Positions 1-6,129 of a DNA stretch of 6,780 bases are shown one piece after another. The notes under the pieces were generated by a model. That model did no database searches, was not told where the DNA came from, and saw only the letters and a list, made by a program, of their open reading frames with translations. Within the stretch, counting starts at the first letter, position 1. Each line of letters opens with the position of its first letter. The position numbers were made by a program, and so were the translations under genes. Origin of the DNA: Deltaproteobacteria bacterium GWA2_55_10 (GTDB lineage Bacteria; Desulfobacterota; GWC2-55-46); assembly GCA_001797415.1 (NCBI GenBank), contig MGPL01000041.1:1-6780 (forward strand). Reading direction: 5' to 3'.

Positions 1-5
1 CAAGC

Positions 6-980
6 ATGCAGATTCAGGAAGTATTTGACATTATAAAGGACGATATATCCGCGATGGAGCAGGGGTTCAGTGTGAACCTCAACTCCAACGTCTATCTTGT
101 AAGCAAGGTCGGCGAGTATATATTGAAGAGCGGGGGCAAGAGGTTCAGGCCCATGGTGCTCCTGTTATCTTCAAGGCTATGCGGCTACAAGGGTTCTAAC
201 CACATACCGCTTGCGGGCGTCGTCGAGTTCATACACACGGCTACCCTGCTGCATGACGACGTTGTCGATAACGCCAACCTGAGGCGCGGAGCCGCCTCGG
301 CCAATACCGTCTGGGGCGAGGGCGCGAGCATCCTTGTCGGCGACTACCTCTTCTCAAAGGCGTTTTTCCTCACTGTCAAGCACGGCGACATGAGGGTGTT
401 GCAGGTGCTCTCTGATACGACCACCCGCATGGCCGAGGGCGAGGTATTGCAGCTCATAAAGCACAGCGACTCGGAGACGACCGAGCAGGAATACCTGGAC
501 GTGGTCACGAACAAGACAGCTGTCCTTATCGCCGCCGCCGGCCGGGTCGCGGGCATACTGGCTGAATCAGGGAGCGTAAAGGAGGATGCTCTCGCGAACT
601 ACGGCATGGGGCTCGGCATAGCGTACCAGCTCATGGACGACTGCCTGGACTATGTCTCGACAGACGAAGACCTCGGCAAATCGGTAGGCAACGACCTCAG
701 GGAAGGCAAGGTCACCATGCCCCTCATAAGGGCTTCGAGCCTTGCCACTGAGGCAGAGCGCGCTATCATCAAAGAAGCTGTCGAAGGCGACGACATCACG
801 CAGGAGCAGTTGAACGATGTCATCGCGATAATCAACAGGTACAAGGGGATCGAGTACACGATGGAGCGCGCAAGGGCGTATATAGACGGCGCCAAGAAGG
901 AACTCGACATGTTCGAGCCGACCGTCGAGCGAGCTGCCCTGCTCGCGGTAGCTGATTTCGTCATCGAAAGGACGTACTGA
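6..980 (+). CDS. ispB: Long-chain polyprenyl diphosphate synthase (octaprenyl-type)
   Basis: This trans-type isoprenyl synthase adds successive isopentenyl diphosphate units to an allylic primer to make the C35-C50 chain used for the side chain of menaquinone or ubiquinone. The 324-residue length is normal for the family. Visible motifs in order: GGKRFRP (residues 43-49), the first aspartate-rich motif HDDVVD (D84, D85, D88) followed by R93-R94, K170-T171, the second aspartate-rich motif DDCLD (D211, D212, D215), and the GKSVGNDLREGK segment (224-235). The residue five before the first aspartate is a small Ala (A79), in the context FIHTATLLHDD that I recall from E. coli IspB. Bulky residues there limit product length in farnesyl synthases, so a long product is inferred; the exact chain length cannot be read. 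The ATG lies 5 nt inside the window, so its ribosome site cannot be seen. The nth gene follows after 34 nt, probably co-transcribed. Confidence 0.93.
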   Translation: MQIQEVFDIIKDDISAMEQGFSVNLNSNVYLVSKVGEYILKSGGKRFRPMVLLLSSRLCGYKGSNHIPLAGVVEFIHTATLLHDDVVDNANLRRGAASANTVWGEGASILVGDYLFSKAFFLTVKHGDMRVLQVLSDTTTRMAEGEVLQLIKHSDSETTEQEYLDVVTNKTAVLIAAAGRVAGILAESGSVKEDALANYGMGLGIAYQLMDDCLDYVSTDEDLGKSVGNDLREGKVTMPLIRASSLATEAERAIIKEAVEGDDITQEQLNDVIAIINRYKGIEYTMERARAYIDGAKKELDMFEPTVERAALLAVADFVIERTY

Positions 981-999
981 GCCGGAAAAATCATTGCCC

Positions 1000-1005
1000 G
1001 GAGGA
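1000..1005 (+). promoter_or_regulatory. Shine-Dalgarno site that fixes the nth start
   Basis: GGAGGA lies 9 nt upstream of a GTG at 1015. The reading frame can be extended back to a TTG at 994, but that would put this strong ribosome site inside the coding region and leave the TTG without one. The first residue after the GTG matches where Nth proteins usually begin. Confidence 0.75.
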
Positions 1006-1014
1006 CGGTGCGCC

Positions 1015-1662
1015 GTGGACAGGAAAGAGAAGGCCGCGAAGGTCCTCGATATACTGGAGAAGGAATTTCCCGACCCCCGCACTGCGCTCGAGTTCAAAAA
1101 CCCGCTCGAGCTCCTCATCGCAACGATACTATCCGCACAGGCCACCGACAAGCTCGTAAACAAGGTAACCGAAACGCTCTTCAGGAAATACAGGACGGCA
1201 AAGGACTACGGCGCCTCTCAGACGCTTGAAGATGACATAAGCTCCATAAATTTTTACAGGAACAAGGCAAAGAACATAAAGGCGTGCTGCGCGAGGCTTA
1301 TAAACGAGCACGGCGGCAAGGTGCCGGATACGCTTGAAGAGCTCACGGAGCTGCCGGGCGTGGGCAGAAAGACCGCAAACATAGTCCTGGGCAACGCTTT
1401 CGGCAAGGACGCGCTCGCGGTCGACACCCATGTAAAGCGCGTCTCACAGAGGCTTGGCCTGACGGACGCCGACGACCCTGACAGGATCGAAGCTGACCTG
1501 ACCTCAGTCATACCTCCAAAAAGATGGACAAAGACCACCCACCTCTTCATCCTTCACGGAAGAAAGACCTGCAAGGCCGTAAACCCTGACTGCGAACACT
1601 GCCCCATCCAGGCATACAGCATCTACTACAAGGAAGTATTCAGTAAGAAGAAACGCCGCTGA
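1015..1662 (+). CDS. nth: Endonuclease III (DNA glycosylase/AP lyase), altered Fe-S motif
   Basis: Nth removes oxidised pyrimidines from DNA and nicks the abasic site in base excision repair. From the GTG at 1015 it is 215 residues, close to the 211 of E. coli Nth. Visible features: the LLIATILSAQATD segment (33-45), the helix-hairpin-helix LPGVGRKTA (113-121) carrying the catalytic Lys (K119), and the catalytic Asp in VDTHVKRV (D137). The C-terminal [4Fe-4S] motif of the family is C-x6-C-x2-C-x5-C. Here C186, C193 and C196 are present, but the fourth position is Ser202 (codon AGC, 1618-1620), one base from a TGC Cys codon, and no other Cys follows before the stop. The protein ends in a basic tail (KKKRR). 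It follows ispB on the same strand. Identity is secure; whether the cluster forms normally is open. Confidence 0.93.
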   Translation: MDRKEKAAKVLDILEKEFPDPRTALEFKNPLELLIATILSAQATDKLVNKVTETLFRKYRTAKDYGASQTLEDDISSINFYRNKAKNIKACCARLINEHGGKVPDTLEELTELPGVGRKTANIVLGNAFGKDALAVDTHVKRVSQRLGLTDADDPDRIEADLTSVIPPKRWTKTTHLFILHGRKTCKAVNPDCEHCPIQAYSIYYKEVFSKKKRR

Positions 1663-1670
1663 AGCTGGGA

Positions 1671-1694
1671 AGAACCTTTTTACAAAAAGGTTCT
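1671..1694. terminator. Perfect hairpin between convergent genes, possible terminator
   Basis: AGAACCTTTTT (1671-1681) pairs exactly with AAAAAGGTTCT (1684-1694) around a two-base loop. It sits 8 nt after the nth stop and 9 nt before the end of the convergent transporter gene, the right place for a shared terminator. The stem is AT-rich at its tip and neither strand has a T run after it, so it is not a classical intrinsic terminator. It could instead be a dispersed palindrome or an RNA-stabilising 3' hairpin. Confidence 0.5.
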
Positions 1695-1703
1695 CTCAAG
1701 GTC

Positions 1704-3473
1704 TTAGGCGGCGCTTATGGCAAGGCCCCTGGACTGGCATTCGACGAGGCTGGCATAGTACCCGCCTGTCTTCAAGAGCTCATGGTGGCTTCCGGACTCT
1801 ATTATCTGACCGTCCTTGAGGACCAGTATCCTGTCGGCTCCGACGACCGTCGAGAGCCTGTGGGCTATTACGAGGGTGGTCCGCCCTTCCATGACGCGCA
1901 CGAGAGCCTGCTGAACCGCGAGTTCCGACTCCGCGTCGAGGGAGGAAGTGGCTTCGTCGAGTATGAGTATGGGCGGGTCTTTAACGATGGCGCGCGCGAT
2001 GCTTACGCGCTGCTTTTCGCCGGCCGAGATCATGCCGCCTCGCTCGCCTATGACGGTGTCATAGGCTTTTGGCAGGCGCATTATGAAGTCATGGGCGTTT
2101 GCCGACTTTGCGGCCGCGACTATCTCGTCCTTCGAGGCCCAGGGCCTGCCATAGGCGATGTTGTTGCCGACGGTGTCGTTGAAAAGGAGCGCGTCCTGCG
2201 ATACCACGCCAATCTTTGCCCTGAGAGAGCGCTGCTTCAATTCCCTTATGTCCGAACCGTCGATCATGATGGACCCGTATTCAGGGTCATAGAGCCGCTG
2301 AAGAAGGGCGGCTATGGTGGTCTTTCCCGCGCCGCTGGGGCCCACGAGTGCTACGCACTCGCCGGGCTTGAGGCGCAGGCAGATGTTGTTCAATACCGGT
2401 CTTTCGCTCTGGTATGAGAAGCTCACTCCGTCGAAACAGACGTCTCCGCGCAATCCCCGTACCGGCCTTGCCTTGGGCGAATCGCTCATGTGATCGTGCG
2501 CGTCGAGGATCGAGAAGATTATCCCGAGAGAGACCGTGGCCTTGCGCATGGTCTGGTAGACGCCTGTAAGGCCCTGCACCGGCGTGAAGAGGCCGGTCGC
2601 GTAGCCCAGGAACGCCACGAGCGTGCCCGCGGTTATCTCGCCCTTGATGACGAAGTAGCCTCCCGCCCCAAGCGCCGAGACCCTGGCGAGGATGCCGATT
2701 ATGTTCTTTGCCGCGTCTACGCCTGTATCTATGCCCACGCCGCGGAGCACCATTTTATTTGCGCTCACCACGCCTGACATGAACCTGTGCTTCTCCGCGT
2801 CCTCCATCGCGAAGCTCTTTACGGTGAATATGCCGGTGAGCACCTCGTTGAAGCGTGAGAATATCTTTGTCCAGCGCTCGACGAGCATGCGCTCCCTCTG
2901 GGTCTGCTCGTCAGCGGCCCACATGCCGATGAGGGCAGGCAAGGGCGCGAAGAAGAGGACTATGAACGAGAGCCTGGCGTCCAGCTTGAACATGATGAAG
3001 AGCGATATGAGGAGGTAGACTACGCCGGGGAAGACATTGAAGGCCATGTCGGATATGGCCCCGACGAAGCCGTTTACGCCCCTGTCGAGTTTGGTCATTA
3101 TTCCGCCCACTGTTTCCTGCCTGTGATAGGTGACCGGCAGTGTGTGGAGGCGCGACACGGTGGCTTCGAGTATGCCGTAGTTTACGTCCAGCCTCACCCT
3201 CCAGGCGAGCCAGTTGGAGAGGCTGTTTACGGCCTCGCGCGCGATATTGAGGCCCACCAGCATGAGGATGCCGGTGAGGAGCGACATCATCACGCCGGTG
3301 CCCAGCTTGTCGAAGATGTATTTCATGACGAGCGGTTCGAGGGCCCCGAGCGCGGCGAGGATGATCGTGAGGAGCATTATGACGGAAAGGATGCCTTTGT
3401 GGGGGACGATGAAGCCTATGGCGCGTTTCGAGTGCTTGAGCCAGTTGCAGTTCAATTCATGGGGGATTTGCAT
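1704..3473 (-). CDS. ABC half-transporter, MsbA/multidrug exporter class
   Basis: This inner-membrane protein fuses a six-helix exporter domain to an ATPase and should act as a homodimer that moves lipids or hydrophobic compounds outward. From the ATG at 3473 it has 589 residues, usual for MsbA-like proteins. Membrane segments lie near residues 19-46, 60-80, 145-162, 167-186, 254-276 and 280-300. The ATPase carries an aromatic A-loop Tyr (Y354), Walker A GPSGAGKTT (378-386, K384), Q-loop Q426, signature ISAGE (482-486) in place of LSGGQ, Walker B LILDE (D506, E507), D-loop SSLD (510-513) and switch His H538. A TTG at 3494 opens the same frame but has no ribosome site. The ATG at 3473 has a weak AGG 6 nt upstream (3480-3482) and AGGA 11 nt upstream. 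It stands alone, convergent with nth and divergent from the dehydrogenase. A lipid A flippase role (msbA) is possible, but no neighbouring lipid A gene is visible, so the substrate is unassigned. Confidence 0.9.
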   Translation of the reverse strand: MQIPHELNCNWLKHSKRAIGFIVPHKGILSVIMLLTIILAALGALEPLVMKYIFDKLGTGVMMSLLTGILMLVGLNIAREAVNSLSNWLAWRVRLDVNYGILEATVSRLHTLPVTYHRQETVGGIMTKLDRGVNGFVGAISDMAFNVFPGVVYLLISLFIMFKLDARLSFIVLFFAPLPALIGMWAADEQTQRERMLVERWTKIFSRFNEVLTGIFTVKSFAMEDAEKHRFMSGVVSANKMVLRGVGIDTGVDAAKNIIGILARVSALGAGGYFVIKGEITAGTLVAFLGYATGLFTPVQGLTGVYQTMRKATVSLGIIFSILDAHDHMSDSPKARPVRGLRGDVCFDGVSFSYQSERPVLNNICLRLKPGECVALVGPSGAGKTTIAALLQRLYDPEYGSIMIDGSDIRELKQRSLRAKIGVVSQDALLFNDTVGNNIAYGRPWASKDEIVAAAKSANAHDFIMRLPKAYDTVIGERGGMISAGEKQRVSIARAIVKDPPILILDEATSSLDAESELAVQQALVRVMEGRTTLVIAHRLSTVVGADRILVLKDGQIIESGSHHELLKTGGYYASLVECQSRGLAISAA

Positions 3474-3510
3474 CTGCTGCCTGTTCCTGTCCAAAAAAAC
3501 TAATAGATAT

Positions 3511-3516
3511 AAAATA
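3511..3516 (-). promoter_or_regulatory. Possible -10 element of the ABC transporter gene
   Basis: Read on the minus strand, TATTTT matches the TATAAT consensus at four of six positions. Its first base lies 29.5 nt from the centre of the CRP-like palindrome, the spacing of a class II activated promoter (site centred at -41.5). That puts the transcript start near 3504, about 31 nt before the ATG. No good -35 box is present, as expected if an activator replaces it. TACAAT at 3522-3527 (minus strand) is an alternative. This is inference from spacing and is weak. Confidence 0.25.
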
Positions 3517-3537
3517 GGGACATTGTAAGTACCTTAA

Positions 3538-3553
3538 TGTGATATTGGTCACA
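3538..3553. promoter_or_regulatory. CRP/FNR-family operator, perfect TGTGA-N6-TCACA
   Basis: TGTGATATTGGTCACA has two exact half-sites of the E. coli CRP consensus separated by six bases, flanked by AA on each side. It lies in the 133-bp region between the divergent transporter and dehydrogenase genes. Its centre (3545.5) is 61.5 nt upstream of the start predicted for the dehydrogenase transcript, the class I position known from the lac promoter. Many CRP/FNR-family proteins besides CRP itself recognise this type of site, so the regulator and its signal are unknown. Confidence 0.6.
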
Positions 3554-3591
3554 AAGGGCTTTTTTTAAAAGGTGCGCTGCAAGTGTGCTTT

Positions 3592-3600
3592 TGATATACT
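3592..3600 (+). promoter_or_regulatory. Extended -10 promoter element of the MDR dehydrogenase gene
   Basis: TGATATACT is an extended -10 (TG, one base, then TATACT with five of six consensus bases). There is no recognisable -35 at the right distance (3572-3577 reads GTGCGC). The hexamer ends at 3600, so transcription should start about 3607, on the A of the ATG or within a base or two of it. No Shine-Dalgarno sequence precedes the ATG. Both facts suggest a leaderless mRNA dependent on an upstream activator. Confidence 0.5.
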
Positions 3601-3606
3601 TTTTCC

Positions 3607-4560
3607 ATGAAGGCGATAGTTCGGCATAACGGATTGAGGATGGACGCCGCCTACCCGGCGCCAAAGCCAGGCCCGGGCGAGGCGCTCATCAGGGTAACGC
3701 TGGCGGGGGTCTGCGCCACGGACCTTGAGATAGCAAAGGGCTACATGGGCTTCAAGGGCGTGCCCGGCCACGAGTTCGTGGGCGTGATAGAAGAGTGCGC
3801 CGACGAGAGGCTTTTCCGTAAGCGCGTCGTCGGGGAGATAAACATCGGCTGCGGCAGATGCGAGTACTGCTCTCACAAGGTCGAGAACCACTGCCCGTCG
3901 AGAAAGGTCCTGGGGATTCTCGGGAAGGACGGGGCGTTTGCGCAATACCTTACGCTCCCTTTCAGGAACCTTCATCCCCTGCCTGAGTCCATTACCGACG
4001 AGGCGGCTGTCTTTGTCGAGCCCCTTGCCGCTGCCTACGAGATTCTGGAGCAGGTGAGGGTGAACGATGAGACCAGAGTCTGCGTGCTCGGAGACGGCAG
4101 GCTGGGCCTTCTGGTGGCGCAGGTCATGGCCTCCACGGACTGCTCTCTTCTGGTAATCGGCAGGCACGAGGAAAAACTGTCGCTCCTGAAGGCCAGGAAC
4201 ATCCCCTGCCGCACAAGTCCTGACGGGCTTGGTAAGCAGTTCGACCTCGTGGTCGACTGCACGGGGAGCGGGGACGGCCTTTCAACGGCCCTTGACCTCG
4301 TGAGGCCGCAAGGGACGGTGATATTAAAGACCACCGGCGCGGAGAGGAACGGCGCGGACTTGAACCGCCTGGTCATAGACGAGGTTACGCTCCTGGGCTC
4401 AAGGTGCGGACCATTCCAGCCCGCGCTGCAGGCTCTTGAGGAGAATCGGATAGACGTGAGGCCGCTCGTCTCAAAGGTCTTCCGTATGGACGATGGGCTC
4501 GAGGCTATCGAATACGCATCCCGGAAAGGCGTCTTGAAGGTGCTTATCAGGATGGAGTGA
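3607..4560 (+). CDS. Zinc-dependent MDR dehydrogenase (MDR_like, alcohol dehydrogenase family)
   Basis: This is a cytoplasmic medium-chain dehydrogenase/reductase of 317 residues with unknown substrate. The N-terminal GroES-like domain holds the catalytic zinc ligands C36 (GVCATD), H55-E56 (PGHE) and E138 (EPLAAA). The structural zinc motif is C82-x2-C85-x2-C88-x7-C96. A Rossmann NAD(P)-binding fold follows, with GDGRLG at 162-167. The segment between the GHE motif and the structural zinc lacks the usual GDRV and reads RVVGEINIGCGRCEYC. Together with VPGHEFVGV, LGDGRLGLL and GSRCGPF, this matches my memory of the compact MDR_like subfamily of about 320 residues, so the length is normal and it is not truncated. 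The ATG at 3607 gives the standard MKAIV first strand; an ATG at 3640 would remove it. The gene is divergent from the transporter and is followed 3 nt later by a PilZ gene. Its upstream region suggests activation by a CRP/FNR-type protein. Confidence 0.88.
   Translation: MKAIVRHNGLRMDAAYPAPKPGPGEALIRVTLAGVCATDLEIAKGYMGFKGVPGHEFVGVIEECADERLFRKRVVGEINIGCGRCEYCSHKVENHCPSRKVLGILGKDGAFAQYLTLPFRNLHPLPESITDEAAVFVEPLAAAYEILEQVRVNDETRVCVLGDGRLGLLVAQVMASTDCSLLVIGRHEEKLSLLKARNIPCRTSPDGLGKQFDLVVDCTGSGDGLSTALDLVRPQGTVILKTTGAERNGADLNRLVIDEVTLLGSRCGPFQPALQALEENRIDVRPLVSKVFRMDDGLEAIEYASRKGVLKVLIRME
4554..4557 (+). promoter_or_regulatory. Ribosome site of the PilZ gene inside the dehydrogenase 3' end
   Basis: GGAG ends 6 nt before the ATG at 4564 and overlaps the last codons of the dehydrogenase gene (stop TGA at 4558-4560). 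The layout favours translational coupling of the two genes. Another ATG at 4560 overlaps the stop codon but is in a different frame. Confidence 0.6.
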
Positions 4561-4563
4561 TGG

Positions 4564-4959
4564 ATGGACAAGCTTTTCCTGGATAGACATGGCGAGATAG
4601 TCGAATGGGACGGCAAAGATAGAAGGGAGAAGGTCCGCTTCCCGGTCTGCCTGTCTGTCGAGTGCAGGGGCCATCTGAACGAGAGCTGCGCCGACTTCAT
4701 AATGAACATCTCCAGGAGCGGGGTCTTCATCATGACCGACAGGCCCTTGGATAAGGGGGCGAAGCTCAAGCTCAGGTTCTATATCCCGCCTAAAGAGAAG
4801 GCCCTGAGCGAATTCGAAGGCGTGGTCGTCGGGGTAAATACGAACCCCGGATATCCCAGGGGCATGCATATAAAGATAACAGGGTGCAACCCCGAGGGTC
4901 TGAAGAGGCTGGAGGATTTTCTGGAAGGCAGGAGGCACCTGCTGGATATTGAGGCGTAA
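4564..4959 (+). CDS. PilZ domain protein (cyclic di-GMP receptor)
   Basis: This 131-residue cytoplasmic protein is essentially a single PilZ domain, which binds cyclic di-GMP and changes partner activity in motility, adhesion or envelope processes. Both ligand-binding motifs are intact: RxxxR (R21-EKV-R25) and NxSxxG (N48-IS-RS-G53). The stretch NISRSGVFIMTDRPLDKGAKLKLRF resembles the PilZ subfamily expanded in Myxococcus and other deltaproteobacteria. There is no signal peptide, membrane segment or second output domain, so it must act through a partner. The first ~18 residues precede the domain and show no motif. It starts 3 nt after the MDR dehydrogenase stop, with its ribosome site inside that gene, and ends just before a strong terminator, so the two probably form an operon. 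The link between a dehydrogenase and c-di-GMP is unexplained. Confidence 0.88.
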   Translation: MDKLFLDRHGEIVEWDGKDRREKVRFPVCLSVECRGHLNESCADFIMNISRSGVFIMTDRPLDKGAKLKLRFYIPPKEKALSEFEGVVVGVNTNPGYPRGMHIKITGCNPEGLKRLEDFLEGRRHLLDIEA

Positions 4960-4962
4960 ATT

Positions 4963-4997
4963 AAAAACCCCGGGGAAAATACCCGGGGTTTTTTTTT
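4963..4997. terminator. Strong intrinsic terminator, bidirectional
   Basis: AAAAACCCCGGG (4963-4974) pairs with CCCGGGGTTTTT (4982-4993) around a seven-base loop, followed by nine T in total on the plus strand (4989-4997). It begins 4 nt after the PilZ stop and should end the dehydrogenase-PilZ transcript. On the minus strand the same GC stem is followed by five T, so it can also stop transcripts leaving hypE. Confidence 0.92.
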
Positions 4998-5007
4998 GAT
5001 ATTTGCA

Positions 5008-5092
5008 TGTCATTCTGAGCGAAGCGAAGAATCTCTGAGTATAATTTGCAAAATACGAGATTCTTCGGTCGCTCCGCTCCCTCAGAATGACA
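5008..5092. repeat. Dispersed hairpin repeat (REP/MITE-like inverted repeat)
   Basis: The left arm (5008-5035) begins TGTCATTCTGAG and ends GAAGAATCTC. The right arm (5057-5092) read on the other strand has the same two blocks. Between the blocks the left arm has 6 nt (CGAAGC) and the right arm 14 nt (GGAGCGGAGCGACC), so the arms are imperfect by an 8-nt bulge. The 21-nt centre (5036-5056) is itself nearly palindromic around TTTGCAAA and is flanked by GTAT and ATAC. I recognise the TGTCATTCTGAGCGAAGCGAAG type as a sequence scattered through many bacterial genomes, including deltaproteobacterial and uncultured ones. No transposase is present. It fills the convergent gap between the PilZ terminator and the hypE stop (20 nt away). 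Confidence 0.8.
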
Positions 5093-5112
5093 GAGAGCAT
5101 CCTCCGCGAGTG

Positions 5113-6129
5113 TCAGCATATCCTCGGCAGCTGCTCTCCTGAGAGCATATCGAGTATCCTCCTGTTGCCTATCGAGGTCTCGAGCAGCACCTTTCCCTTG
5201 TGCCCTTCTTCGGCTACGCCTATAACAGCGGCATCCTTTCCGAGCGGGTGAGAGCGCATGGCCTTGAGCACCGCCTCCACGGAGCCGGCTTCCACAACTG
5301 CGATGAGCTTGCCTTCGTTGGCAAGATAAAGCGGGTCAAAGCCCAGTATCTCGCACGCGCCCTTTACAGCCTCCCTTACCGGGATGTCGTCCTCCCTTAT
5401 GGAGATTGAGCACCCGGCAGATGCCGCGAACTCGTTCAATACAGTGGCAAGGCCGCCGCGCGTCGGGTCCCTCATGGCTTTTATGCCTGATGGCGCAGCC
5501 GCCAGCATTGCATTTGTCAGCGTATGCAGCGCAGCGCAGTCGCTCTCGACAGGAGACTCCATCTGTATGCCTTCCCTGTGCGTGAGTATCGCTATTCCGT
5601 GGTCGCCCATTGTGCCAGATACGATAACAACGTCGCCGGGGCGGATGTTCGCCGGCGTAAGCTCCTGGTCGATGTTAAGAACGCCTATGCCGGCCGTGTT
5701 GATGAATACCTTGTCGCCCTTGCCGCGCTCCACTACCTTGGTATCTCCTGTCACTATGCTTACGCCAGCCTCTTTGGCGGTCTTGGCCATGGAAAGGACT
5801 ATGCGAAGAAGCTCCTCCATGCTGAGCCCTTCTTCGATGATAAACGACGCGCTAAGATAGACCGGCTCGGCCCCGCCCACGGCAAGGTCGTTTATGGTGC
5901 CGCAGACTGAGAGCTTTCCGATGTCGCCGCCGGGGAAGAATATCGGGTTGACGACATACGAGTCGGTAGTGAAAGCCAGTTTCTTTGCAGGAAGCGTAAA
6001 TACAGCCTGGTCGTTCAATGGGGCAAGGAGAGGGTTGGAGAAGGCCTTTGCGAATACCTCCTCCACGAGCCTCCTTGAATAGCTTCCGCCGCTTCCGTGG
6101 GCGAGCAGTATGGTCTTATTTTCTTTCAT
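5113..6129 (-). CDS. hypE: Hydrogenase maturation protein HypE (carbamoyl dehydratase)
   Basis: HypE receives a carbamoyl group from HypF on its C-terminal cysteine, dehydrates it with ATP to a thiocyanate, and passes the cyanide to HypCD for the Fe(CN)2CO centre of [NiFe]-hydrogenases. The 338-residue length fits the family. It has the PurM/AIR-synthase-like fold signature: LAHGSGG near the N-terminus (9-15), TDSYVV (55-60), GTINDLAVGGA (77-87), GDTKVV (128-133), DPTRGGLA (221-228), and the invariant C-terminal PRIC ending on the acceptor Cys338. The aspartate region reads LNDQAVF where I expect a D-D-A pattern, a small deviation at D40-Q41. The ATG overlaps the hypD stop by one base (TGATG), and AGGAAGG lies 7 nt upstream, so the two genes are translationally coupled. 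It is cytoplasmic. No hydrogenase structural gene is in view. Confidence 0.96.
   Translation of the reverse strand: MKENKTILLAHGSGGSYSRRLVEEVFAKAFSNPLLAPLNDQAVFTLPAKKLAFTTDSYVVNPIFFPGGDIGKLSVCGTINDLAVGGAEPVYLSASFIIEEGLSMEELLRIVLSMAKTAKEAGVSIVTGDTKVVERGKGDKVFINTAGIGVLNIDQELTPANIRPGDVVIVSGTMGDHGIAILTHREGIQMESPVESDCAALHTLTNAMLAAAPSGIKAMRDPTRGGLATVLNEFAASAGCSISIREDDIPVREAVKGACEILGFDPLYLANEGKLIAVVEAGSVEAVLKAMRSHPLGKDAAVIGVAEEGHKGKVLLETSIGNRRILDMLSGEQLPRIC

Noticed and set aside
994..1014. TTG start for nth giving seven extra residues
   Set aside because: The strong GGAGGA ribosome site falls inside this extension and is well placed only for the GTG at 1015.
567..1163. 198-residue open frame on the minus strand across the ispB end and nth start
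   Set aside because: It lies opposite two well-identified genes, has low-complexity composition and no recognisable motif; it is a shadow of GC-rich coding sequence.
1782..2417. 211-residue open frame on the plus strand inside the ABC transporter
   Set aside because: It is antisense to the conserved ATPase domain and shows no family features.
3474..3494. TTG start for the ABC transporter giving seven extra residues
   Set aside because: The upstream sequence is T-rich with no ribosome site; the ATG at 3473 has a purine-rich stretch before it.
3607..4560. Truncated alcohol dehydrogenase (317 residues against ~345)
   Set aside because: All zinc ligands and the NAD fold are present, and the compact GHE-to-zinc-loop segment is characteristic of the short MDR_like subfamily.
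4035..4769. 244-residue open frame on the minus strand across the dehydrogenase and PilZ genes
   Set aside because: It is rich in Ser, Thr, Arg and Pro, as expected for a reverse-strand shadow, and it overlaps two genes with clear motifs.
5008..5092. CRISPR repeat or small RNA gene
   Set aside because: There is only one inverted pair with no regularly spaced direct repeats, and no promoter is visible; a dispersed hairpin repeat explains it better.
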